NCBI GenBank assembly: GCA_035463315.1
Contig: DATHTJ010000188.1
Location: forward strand, 1-31,207
Origin: GCA-003244245 sp035463315
Lineage (GTDB): Bacteria > Actinomycetota > Actinomycetes > Mycobacteriales > Pseudonocardiaceae
Direction: 5' to 3'
DNA length: 31,207 bases
Part shown: positions 8,387 to 14,879 of the stretch, piece by piece
How the letters are laid out: every line of letters begins with the position of its first letter
Position numbering within the stretch: position 1 is the stretch's first letter
Notes under the pieces: model-generated
Told to the model about the DNA's origin: nothing
Database searches by the model: none
What the model saw: the letters and a program-made list of their open reading frames with translations, nothing else
Position numbers and translations under genes: made by a program

Positions 8387-9135
8387 CGGCCCACCGCCAT
8401 CCCGTCAACCGACTCGACCACCGGTAGCGCTTCGTCGGCGCTGAAACGGCGGGCCTCGTGAAACGACAGGATCTGCAGCTCCACCGCGAGGTCCACCCTG
8501 CGTACCTCGACGTCGTCGGGCACCTGCAGCACCACCGGGGCGAAGTTGAGGATGCACCGGACGCCACCGGCCACCAACAGGTCACACGCCGACTGGGCGG
8601 CGGCCTGGGGGGTACAGATCACCCCGATGGTCACCTCGCGCTCGGCACACACCACTGGGATGCTGTCGACGTGGTCGACGGGCAGCCCCCCGACCGGGAT
8701 CCCGATCAGATCCTCGTCGACGTCGAACAACGCCGTGACCGGGAAGCCGCGGTCGGGAAAACCTGGATAGTTGGCCAGCGCATGACCGAGGTTGCCGATG
8801 CCGACCACCGCGACGCTGTGGTGCCGGGTGAGCCCGAGCAGCCGCTCGATGTGCTCCACGAGCCGTGCCGTGTCGTAGCCCACACCCCGGGTGCCGTAGG
8901 AACCCACATAGGACAGGTCCTTGCGCAGCGTCGCCGAGTTCACCCCAGCCGCACCGGCGAGTTCCTCGCTGGACATCGTGGTCACGCCCTGCTCGATCAT
9001 CGAGGTGAGCACCCGCAAGTAGACGGCGAGGCGGGCGACCGCGGCCTCGGGCACCGCCCGGGACGGCAGATCCCCGACCGGTGTGCCGTACCTGCCGTGC
9101 TCGTGCACCGTGACAGTTCCTCTCGGATCATCCAC
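8383..9135 (-). CDS. rex: Redox-sensing transcriptional repressor Rex
   Basis: Rex senses the NADH/NAD+ ratio and represses respiratory and heme genes when NADH is low. The winged-helix DNA-binding domain (about 25-95) holds NSATLRKDLSYVGSYGTRGVGY. The Rossmann domain starts at VAVVGIGNLGHAL, followed by ALFDVDEDLIG, and the C-terminal helix that swaps between subunits is LQILSFHEARRF. The frame opens with GTG at 9135 (250 residues). A second GTG at 9108 has a better GAGAGGA ribosome site and would give 241 residues. It is the first gene of the operon with hemA, hemC and hemD. Confidence 0.96.
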   Translation of the reverse strand: MDDPRGTVTVHEHGRYGTPVGDLPSRAVPEAAVARLAVYLRVLTSMIEQGVTTMSSEELAGAAGVNSATLRKDLSYVGSYGTRGVGYDTARLVEHIERLLGLTRHHSVAVVGIGNLGHALANYPGFPDRGFPVTALFDVDEDLIGIPVGGLPVDHVDSIPVVCAEREVTIGVICTPQAAAQSACDLLVAGGVRCILNFAPVVLQVPDDVEVRRVDLAVELQILSFHEARRFSADEALPVVESVDGMAVGR

Positions 9136-9202
9136 TCAACGCCGCCGCTCGCGCGTTCGGGCTTACGGGTCGAACCGCCGCCGTAGGCGGGCATCCAGCG
9201 AT

Positions 9203-9222
9203 GCGGCTACCACGGTAGCCGC
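9203..9222. promoter_or_regulatory. Inverted repeat in the rex leader
   Basis: GCGGCTACC, two bases, then GGTAGCCGC: a perfect 9-bp hairpin or operator-like palindrome, about 70 bp upstream of rex and directly beside the candidate Rex site. Its function is not known; it could form a leader hairpin. Confidence 0.45.
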
Positions 9223-9240
9223 TTGTGAACGTAGGAACAA
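9223..9240 (-). promoter_or_regulatory. Candidate Rex operator (ROP) upstream of rex
   Basis: TTGTGAAC-GTA-GGAACAA resembles the Streptomyces Rex operator (TGTGAAC-N2-3-GTTCACA). The left half-site is intact; the right half is degenerate, keeping only an ACAA end. It is about 90 bp upstream of the rex start, a sensible place for autoregulation. Only one half is a strong match. Confidence 0.42.
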
Positions 9241-9265
9241 AGTCGCGACTCGGGCTCCAGCATGC

Positions 9266-9300
9266 GTCAGGGGCGGCTCCACAACGGAGCCGCCCCTGAC
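9266..9300 (-). terminator. Terminator hairpin after the FAS1 lipoprotein gene
   Basis: GTCAGGGGCGGCTCC (9266-9280) and its exact reverse complement (9286-9300) flank the loop ACAAC. The 15-bp GC-rich stem begins 36 bp after the fasciclin stop at 9336 and lies before the rex promoter, so it should isolate the heme operon from upstream transcription. No T-run follows, as is common in actinobacteria. Confidence 0.8.
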
Positions 9301-9335
9301 GGGTGGTAGCGGTCGCCTAGCGATGAAGCCAGCGG

Positions 9336-10028
9336 TCAGGAAACCGGCGGCGACAGCACCTGCCCAATCACGAACACGGTGGCGTTCTTGGTGGGGATGT
9401 TGCCGCACAGCACCTGGGTGCCGTTCACGGTCGGTGCGGCCGCGGTGCCGGCGATGGTCACCTTGCCGCCTTGCAGGGTCTCCACCGATCCGGCCTCAAC
9501 GAGGCCCGCGGCGTCGTAGCGCTGCCCGACCACGTGGTATTTCAGGATCGTCGCCAGCTTGCTGTCCGCCGACGCCACGTTCGGGTCAGCAGTCAGCTGC
9601 TTGGTGATGCCGGGATTCTTGGCCTCCAGGTCCGCAAAGGCCGGGTCGGACGGCGCGAACACGGTGATGGCCTCGGCACTGTTCAGGGTGTCACCCAGCT
9701 TGGCGGCCGTCACTGCCGTCACCAGGGTGGTCAGCAGCGGGTTGTTGCTGGCCGCGGTGGCCACCGGGTCATCGACCATGCCTTCCGCCGAGCCCTCGCC
9801 CGTCTTGGGAACCTGGTCACAGGCCGGGCCGAAGATGTCTGTGATCTGGGTAACGCCGCTACTGGGCGCACTGGGCGCCGCCGCCTCTGGGCCGGGCTCA
9901 GCCGGCTCGCTGGCCGGCGCGGGCTCTGGAGCGTCGGCGGCCGGTGTCTGCTCGCTGCTGCACGCGCCGAGCGCAACGGTCAGGGCCGCCATAGCGCCGA
10001 CCGCAGCCAGTCGCTGGATCTTCCTCAA
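9336..10028 (-). CDS. FAS1 (fasciclin) domain lipoprotein, MPT70/MPT83-like
   Basis: A 230-residue secreted lipoprotein. The N-terminus (MRKIQRLAAVGAMAALTVALGAC) is a signal peptide ending in a lipobox LGAC with lipidated C23. It is followed by a Pro/Ala/Glu-rich linker (about 24-58) and one FAS1 domain (about 60-228) with FGPACDQVP, ITVFAPSDPAFADL, LKYHVVGQRYDAAGL and TVFVIGQVL. FAS1 domains mediate extracellular adhesion or protein contacts; the exact role is unknown. The start appears to be TTG at 10028, with GAGGAG about eleven bases upstream. It lies downstream of a molybdenum oxidoreductase gene. A similar FAS1/oxidoreductase neighbourhood belongs to the SigK regulon in mycobacteria, but no sigK/rskA pair is seen here. 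Confidence 0.93.
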   Translation of the reverse strand: MRKIQRLAAVGAMAALTVALGACSSEQTPAADAPEPAPASEPAEPGPEAAAPSAPSSGVTQITDIFGPACDQVPKTGEGSAEGMVDDPVATAASNNPLLTTLVTAVTAAKLGDTLNSAEAITVFAPSDPAFADLEAKNPGITKQLTADPNVASADSKLATILKYHVVGQRYDAAGLVEAGSVETLQGGKVTIAGTAAAPTVNGTQVLCGNIPTKNATVFVIGQVLSPPVS

Positions 10029-10169
10029 ATCGATCTCAACTCCTCATCGGGCTGCCCGGCTGGTCCGGGCCTCTCCTGTATTACTTCGGCAGTCCCCAGT
10101 GCGGGGTTCACCGCAAGCGGATTACGAATAGGACACATCTGTCCGGCACTCGATACGTCCGCAGTGTCC
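10029..10169 (-). other. Gap between oxidoreductase and FAS1 genes
   Basis: A 141-bp stretch likely holding a promoter for the FAS1 gene. On the minus strand a short GC-rich hairpin (GCCCGG-CTGGT-CCGGGC) lies close to the FAS1 start, and TAATAC in the middle is a weak -10 candidate. No gene is visible. Confidence 0.3.
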
Positions 10170-11708
10170 TTATCGGACGGTGAACTGTACCGAGTGCCAT
10201 CCGCTGGCGCCGTCCGGGATTGGTGCGGCCCGGTCCGCAGTCTGGCTGTACCCCGTCTTGTCCGTCGCGCGCACCTCCGCGACGTGGCTCCCGGGTTGCC
10301 ACCGTCCCGGCAGCCTAAACATCCGCCACGTGTCTACGTTGACCTCAGTGGACAGTTCCGCGGGTCGCCACTCACCTTGGTCGACCCGCACCTCGACCTT
10401 CTCGACGCCCTTCGTCTGCGCCCACGCGACACCGGTAATCGGAGTGTCCGGGCTGACCCGCTCGAACGAGCCGGGACTGTCGATTCGGGACATGGTCTTG
10501 ATCGGCGCCCGCTGCCCCCAGCCGCGCTGCAACCAGTAGGCCCGCTTCGCGGCGAACGTGGTGAGCTCCATATCGGTGATCCACTTGGTCGCCGACACGA
10601 ATCCGTAAAGTCCGGGAACGATCATCCGAACCGGGAAGCCGTGCTCGATCGGCAACGGCTCTCGGTTCATCCCGATCACCAGCATGGCCTGCTGGCCCGG
10701 GTCGGCGAGGGCCTCGGTCGGGCTGCCGCAGGTCCACCCGTCGACGCTGGTGGTGAATACCTGGTCAGCGCCCCGCTGCACGCCGGCCTCGTTGAGGATG
10801 TCGGCCAGCAGCACGCCGGTGAAATTCGAGGTGGACAGGTAGGGTCCGCCGACCTCGTTGGACACGCAGGTCATGGTCACGGTGCGCTCGACCAGCGGGC
10901 GCGAGGTCAGGTCCGCCCAGTCCAGGGTGAGCTCCCGATCGACCATCCCGTGGACGCGCAGTCGCCAGTCCTCGGCGCGCAACCGCGGCAGCGCCAGGTT
11001 GACGTCGACCCGGTAGAAATCGCGGTTCGGGGTGATGAAGGTCGGCGACCCGTCGGCGGCGAAGTCCGCCCCAGCCGGGATCGGCGGCGCCGCAACCGTG
11101 GGCACGATCCGGCCCACCGCAGCGCGGGAAGCCTCGACGCCACCACGCGTGGTCAGCAGCTGGCCGCCGGCCGCTGCGATGCCGGCGCCCGCGGCAACCG
11201 CTGCCGACCCAGCCAGCAGTTTGCGTCGGGACACCCCCACCGCCGCTGTGCCTGCTGCCGGCGCCCCGCTCGCCAGACCCCAGCCATGCAGGACGGCGAA
11301 CGTCGCCGAACTGGCGATCAGCGCAGCCAGCGGAGCGAGGATGTCAAGCGCACCTGCGTTGGGACGGGTCAGCACGGCGACGGCAGCGGCCCCGCCGAGC
11401 AGCAGGATCAGGATCAACCCGGGTGTGCGGGAGCGCCGGGACAGCAGTCCGGTGGTCACCCCGAGCAGTGCGACCACCACTGCCATGCCCAGCAGCAGCA
11501 CGACCTTGTCATAGCTACCGAAGGTGCGGACCGCGAAGTCCTTGAGCCAGGTCGGGGTGAGGTCGATCGCGGTGCCGCCCACCGCGAGGAACGGCGAGGC
11601 GGTCGGCGACACCAACCCGCCGACCAGGTGCCCAATCCCGAGGCCGGCGGCCACCGACAGCAGGCCGACGAAAGCGGCTCCGGGGACGGATAACCGGGAG
11701 GAAGTCAC
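10170..11708 (-). CDS. Membrane-anchored molybdopterin-dependent oxidoreductase (sulfite oxidase fold)
   Basis: A 512-residue protein. The N-terminal part (1-145) has four hydrophobic segments (about 8-35, 66-90, 97-113, 120-142). A twin-arginine-like VSRRKLLAGSAAVAAGAG starts at 159, so the catalytic domain is probably exported. The sulfite-oxidase molybdopterin domain follows (about 205-390), with the Mo-ligating cysteine C281 in TMTCVSNEVGG and GFPVRMIVPGLYGF. A C-terminal Mo-co dimerisation domain (about 395-510) has GVAWAQTKGVEKVEV. The membrane fusion differs from classic YedY (MsrP), and the substrate is unknown. It starts at GTG 11708 with AAGGG upstream. It precedes the FAS1 lipoprotein gene and follows the glutaredoxin-like gene by about 60 bp, perhaps one operon. 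Confidence 0.92.
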   Translation of the reverse strand: MTSSRLSVPGAAFVGLLSVAAGLGIGHLVGGLVSPTASPFLAVGGTAIDLTPTWLKDFAVRTFGSYDKVVLLLGMAVVVALLGVTTGLLSRRSRTPGLILILLLGGAAAVAVLTRPNAGALDILAPLAALIASSATFAVLHGWGLASGAPAAGTAAVGVSRRKLLAGSAAVAAGAGIAAAGGQLLTTRGGVEASRAAVGRIVPTVAAPPIPAGADFAADGSPTFITPNRDFYRVDVNLALPRLRAEDWRLRVHGMVDRELTLDWADLTSRPLVERTVTMTCVSNEVGGPYLSTSNFTGVLLADILNEAGVQRGADQVFTTSVDGWTCGSPTEALADPGQQAMLVIGMNREPLPIEHGFPVRMIVPGLYGFVSATKWITDMELTTFAAKRAYWLQRGWGQRAPIKTMSRIDSPGSFERVSPDTPITGVAWAQTKGVEKVEVRVDQGEWRPAELSTEVNVDTWRMFRLPGRWQPGSHVAEVRATDKTGYSQTADRAAPIPDGASGWHSVQFTVR

Positions 11709-11769
11709 GCAGGCCCTTTCGGTGCTCCACCGGAAGGCGGTTCGCTACGAGACCAGATCGTGATCCGGC

Positions 11770-12009
11770 TCACCGGCTCAGCGCGGCTCGCAGCCGCTGC
11801 TCCTGCACTGTCCAGAAGCCGTGTTCCCGCCCGTCGACCAGGATCACCGGAACCCGGTCACCGTACTCAGCCCGCAGTTCCAGATCCGCATCCACATCAG
11901 TGGTGTGCCACCCAACGTCCAGTTCAGCACAGATCCGGGCGATGTCCTCCCGGGCCGCGGCACAGGCCGGGCAGTCCGCCCGGACCAGCAAGGTCACCTC
12001 GTGCTGCAT
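11770..12009 (-). CDS. Glutaredoxin-family thiol protein
   Basis: A 79-residue thioredoxin-fold protein (glutaredoxin-like, DUF836 family) with the redox motif CPAC at residues 13-16 in LLVRADCPACAAAREDI. It keeps the cis-proline in RVPVILVDGREHGFW. It probably handles disulfides or persulfides in the cytoplasm; no partner is shown. An equivalent gene (Rv0508) lies next to hemA in mycobacteria, so the position is conserved. GGGAGG seven bases before the ATG supports the start. The upstream leader carries competing hairpins that may regulate it. Confidence 0.9.
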   Translation of the reverse strand: MQHEVTLLVRADCPACAAAREDIARICAELDVGWHTTDVDADLELRAEYGDRVPVILVDGREHGFWTVQEQRLRAALSR

Positions 12010-12040
12010 CCCTCAGCCTCCCGCCGCACCTAGCCGCGTT

Positions 12041-12095
12041 CTGGAGAGACCGCGGTAATCCACCGTCGCATAACAGCGGTCTGTCTCCAGACCGC
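12041..12095 (-). promoter_or_regulatory. Mutually exclusive hairpins in the glutaredoxin leader
   Basis: Three segments can pair in two ways. GCGGTCTGTCTCCAG (12076-12090) pairs either with CTGGAGAGACCGC (12041-12053; 13 pairs, 2-nt bulge) or, through its first eight bases, with CAGACCGC (12088-12095; perfect stem, 4-nt loop). The structures exclude each other, as in an attenuator. They fill the gap between the ligase stop and the glutaredoxin start. No known riboswitch is recognised, and no T-run is present. Confidence 0.5.
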
Positions 12096-12125
12096 GGGTC
12101 ACGGGGAGCGCGGGTCACGGGGAGC
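12094..12125. repeat. 16-bp tandem repeat at the ligase stop codon
   Basis: GCGGGTCACGGGGAGC occurs twice head to tail (12094-12109 and 12110-12125). The ligase stop codon (minus strand) lies in the second copy and the first supplies a duplicate in-frame-like end outside the gene. Probably a slippage duplication. Confidence 0.85.
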
Positions 12126-13698
12126 GGAGCATCCGGCGAGCCAGCTTGCCGGTGGGTAAGTAGGGCAGCGAGTCCACCAGCGCCACCTCCACGGGAACCT
12201 TGAACCGGGCCAACCTCGCCGCGCAGTGCTCGACGATCTCCTCCGCGGTGGGCTGCATCCCCTCGACGGGCACCAGCACCGCGCGCACCGCCTCGCCACG
12301 CTGCGGATGCGGCACCCCGACCGCGGCCGCCGCCCGGACCCCGGGGTGCTCGAGCAGCACGTCCTCCACCTCGTGGGGGTAGACGTTGAACCCGCTGACG
12401 ATGATCAGGTCGTCAGCGCGGTCCACCAGATGCAGATCGCCGTCGGCATCCAGATAGCCGACGTCGCCGGTGCGGAACCAACCCGGACCGAGCCCGGGCA
12501 GCTCCGCCGGCCCGCCGACGCCGTCTGGCCAGTAGCCGGAGAACAGGTTGGGACCGCGGACGGCGACCACGCCGGTGTCCTCGTCGTCCCCTTCGGTGTC
12601 CAGCGACCTGCCGTCGGAGTCCACCAGCCGCAGCTCCACCGGATCCACGCCGCGAGATGGCACGCCAGGCAACGGCCGGCCCACCGCCCCTGGCTTGGCC
12701 GACCCGCCGACCAGGGCGGAGGTCAGCACCGGACCCGTCTCGGTAAGACCGTAGCCCTCGAACACGTCCAGCCCGGTTACCGCACGCATCCCGGCGAGCA
12801 CCGCAGGCTCCAGCGGCGCGCCACCGGAGACGAACAACCGCACCGTGCGCAGACCCTCGGCCAGCCGATCCGCTCCCAGCCGCAGCCACGCCCGGTACAT
12901 CGGCGGGACCCCGACCACCGTGGTCACCCGATAGCGGTGCATCACATCCAGCGCCTCCGCGGCGTCGAACCGCTCGAGCAAGACCGCCGTGGCACCGGTG
13001 TTCGCAACCTGCAGCAGGCCCGGACCGAATCCGTAGGCATGAAACAGTGGCAGGGCCAGCAGGACCCGATCCGCGGCGGTCGTCGGTGCGGGCCGCAGCG
13101 CCGCATACTGCTCCAGATTCGCCAGCAGCGCCCGGTGCGACAACATCACCCCCCGCGGGCTGCCCGACGTGCCCGAGGTGAACGCCAGCACCGCCATATC
13201 CTCACCACCGGTCGGCGGCCCCGGGGCAGCCACTGCTCCAGTCCGCGGGGTCGCGGGCGGATCGAGCCGGGTGGCGCCGATCCGGCTGGCCGCCTCGTCC
13301 GCGGTCGCATCGTCTCCGGCAGCGACCAGCAGGCCAGCCCCGGCGCTGTCCAGTACCCGATCCAGTTCCCGGGCCGGGACGCTCGGGCCGACCGGAACCG
13401 CCACCCCGCCTGCGCGGAGCACCCCGAACAGCGACACACAGAACGCCGAAGAGGTCGGCATCCGCAGCACGACCCGTTGCCCCGGCTGCAGCCCGCACTG
13501 GATGAGCCGGACGGCCTCGGCGTCCACCGTGGTGTCCAGCTGCCCCCAGCTCAACTCATCACCGCTGATCGGCTCGATCAGGGCCGGGTGGGCAGGATCT
13601 CGCCGCGAAGCGTCCGACACCAGTCCGGCCACGTTGCGGCGGGCACCCGCCAGCCGCTCTGCTGGCCCGGACGATGACGCAGACGCAGACGGGGACAC
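12115..13698 (-). CDS. Acyl-CoA synthetase / AMP-dependent ligase
   Basis: A 527-residue ANL-superfamily enzyme that activates a carboxylate, probably a fatty acid, to acyl-AMP and then an acyl thioester. The phosphate loop FTSGTSGSPRG is at 173-183, the A5 motif YGLTETGP at 316-323, the A7 motif FRTGDVGYLDADG at 408-420, and the catalytic lysine is K518 in LPTGKLARR. The PLFHAYGF segment is typical of long-chain fatty-acyl-CoA ligases. The substrate cannot be read from sequence. GTG at 13698 is preceded by AGGAGG six bases upstream. The gene may be co-transcribed with the glutaredoxin gene, 105 bp downstream. Confidence 0.92.
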   Translation of the reverse strand: MSPSASASSSGPAERLAGARRNVAGLVSDASRRDPAHPALIEPISGDELSWGQLDTTVDAEAVRLIQCGLQPGQRVVLRMPTSSAFCVSLFGVLRAGGVAVPVGPSVPARELDRVLDSAGAGLLVAAGDDATADEAASRIGATRLDPPATPRTGAVAAPGPPTGGEDMAVLAFTSGTSGSPRGVMLSHRALLANLEQYAALRPAPTTAADRVLLALPLFHAYGFGPGLLQVANTGATAVLLERFDAAEALDVMHRYRVTTVVGVPPMYRAWLRLGADRLAEGLRTVRLFVSGGAPLEPAVLAGMRAVTGLDVFEGYGLTETGPVLTSALVGGSAKPGAVGRPLPGVPSRGVDPVELRLVDSDGRSLDTEGDDEDTGVVAVRGPNLFSGYWPDGVGGPAELPGLGPGWFRTGDVGYLDADGDLHLVDRADDLIIVSGFNVYPHEVEDVLLEHPGVRAAAAVGVPHPQRGEAVRAVLVPVEGMQPTAEEIVEHCAARLARFKVPVEVALVDSLPYLPTGKLARRMLRSP

Positions 13699-13947
13699 CG
13701 AGCCTCCTGACGGGTGAGGTCACACGGTCACGAGTCATCCGGCCGACCCTCTCACCGACGGCCTGGCTCCTGACAGAGTCTGGCATGCGCTGCCGACGTC
13801 AGCTACCAGGAACGTCCAGCTCCCGGGGGCGGGACCGTCCGCAGCCCGGGATGCGCACCGCGTAACGTGTCGGCGTCGTATGCTTCCGCCGCGCTAGGCG
13901 ACCGGTTGGCGCGAACGGTCGACACGATGCGAACGAGGGAGTGGCTC
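13699..13947. other. Divergent intergenic region before the sigma factor
   Basis: Together with the small frame that follows, this fills 373 bp between the divergent ligase and sigma-factor genes. It must hold both promoters. Apart from the ligase ribosome site at its left edge I see no recognisable operator, gene or repeat. Confidence 0.35.
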
Positions 13948-14079
13948 ATGCCGCAACCGAGATGGACCCCGGAACTCCGGAGCCGATCTGGCACGGCGCG
14001 CTGCCGTGCGGACGGCCCGCCCGTAGTCATGCGCCGGTTCGGACAGCCGGTCGTAGACCGCGTCGAGCGGGATGCCTGA
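13948..14079 (+). CDS. Possible 43-residue upstream peptide overlapping the sigma-factor start
   Basis: A short frame begins at ATG 13948 behind a good GAGGGA site (7-base spacing) and ends in a TGA eight bases past the sigma ATG (14072). The peptide is basic, with RWTPELRSRSG and VMRRFGQPVVDRVER. No family is recognised. The overlap would allow coupling of sigma-factor translation to this frame, since the sigma ATG has no clear ribosome site of its own. It may equally be chance. Confidence 0.3.
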   Translation: MPQPRWTPELRSRSGTARCRADGPPVVMRRFGQPVVDRVERDA

Positions 14080-14785
14080 TCGCGTGAAATCCGTCTCCCG
14101 TCCCGACACCGAGCCGATCCCGGATCCACGCACCACGGATTCGGACAGCGCCCCGCTGGGTGGCCCCCCAGCGGGTATCAGCGCTGCGGGTATCAGCGCT
14201 GCGGGTACCGACGCTGCCGACCACCCCGGGCCGGAGGTCGACACCAGCGCGTGGGAACTCGTCACGGCGGCCCAGCAGGGTGATCAGAATGCCTTCGGCC
14301 AGCTCTATGACCGGTATGTCGACGTGGTCTTCCGTTTCGTCCTGTTCCGCGTGGGCGATCGCCCGCTCGCTGAAGACCTCACCAGTGAGACCTTCCTGCG
14401 CGCACTGCGCAGGATCTCCTCAGTGAGCTACCAAGGTCGCGACGTCGGAGCCTGGTTCGTCACCATCGCGCGTAATCTGGTGCTCGACCACGTCAAGTCC
14501 AGCCGGTACCGGCTGGAAATGACCACCGCCGATATTCTTGACTCCAGCGCAGATGACCGCGGCCCCGAGCACAAGGTCGTGGAGGAGGCCACCGCCACCG
14601 AACTCATGCGCTGCGTGGCCCAGCTGGGCCACGATCAGCAGGAGTGCATCATGCTGCGCTTCATCCAGGGCCTGTCGGTCTCCGAGACCGCAGCCGTGAT
14701 GGGCCGCAACGAGGGTGCGGTCAAGGCGCTGCAACACCGTGCGGTACGCCGGCTGGCGCAACTTCTGCCTGAGGGGCTGCGATGA
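14072..14785 (+). CDS. ECF sigma factor, BldN-like
   Basis: A 237-residue sigma-70 family factor. An acidic, Ala/Gly/Pro-rich extension (1-58) precedes region 2 (about 61-145: WELVTAAQQGDQNAFGQLYD, LAEDLTSETFLRALRRI, GAWFVTIARNLVLDHVKSS) and region 4 (about 172-232: QECIMLRFIQGLSVSETAAV and the helix-turn-helix GRNEGAVKALQHRAVRRL). It resembles Streptomyces BldN, which also has an N-terminal extension that is proteolytically removed; whether this one is processed is unknown. A tandem 15-bp repeat in the extension encodes GISAA twice. The anti-sigma gene follows 94 bp downstream. The first ATG is used, but the GTG four codons later is possible. Confidence 0.93.
   Translation: MPDRVKSVSRPDTEPIPDPRTTDSDSAPLGGPPAGISAAGISAAGTDAADHPGPEVDTSAWELVTAAQQGDQNAFGQLYDRYVDVVFRFVLFRVGDRPLAEDLTSETFLRALRRISSVSYQGRDVGAWFVTIARNLVLDHVKSSRYRLEMTTADILDSSADDRGPEHKVVEEATATELMRCVAQLGHDQQECIMLRFIQGLSVSETAAVMGRNEGAVKALQHRAVRRLAQLLPEGLR
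14171..14215. repeat. Three-copy 15-bp tandem repeat in the sigma-factor extension
   Basis: GCGGGTATCAGCGCT is present at 14171-14185 and 14186-14200, and as a degenerate third copy at 14201-14215. It encodes AGISA-type repeats in the non-conserved N-terminal extension, so copy number could vary without touching the sigma domains. Confidence 0.85.
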
Positions 14786-14879
14786 CTCTCCCCAGGATGA
14801 TTATCACGGCAGGGCCCGACGTAACCACCCGGGTCGCCGCTCGTTGCTCCTTCAAAGGACATGACGGAAGGGCCCGAAG

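Noticed and set aside
9266..9300. The strong hairpin before rex as a rex operator
   Set aside because: It is 36 bp after the FAS1 stop, perfectly paired and GC-rich, which fits a terminator better; the TTGTGAAC site is nearer the expected Rex sequence.
9471..11693. 740-codon open frame on the plus strand across the FAS1 and oxidoreductase genes
   Set aside because: It lies antisense to two clear genes, contains no family motif, and is explained by high GC suppressing stop codons.
12226..13677. 483-codon plus-strand frame opposite the acyl ligase
   Set aside because: It mirrors the ligase and has His/Arg/Gln/Pro-rich content typical of antisense frames. No ribosome site is seen.
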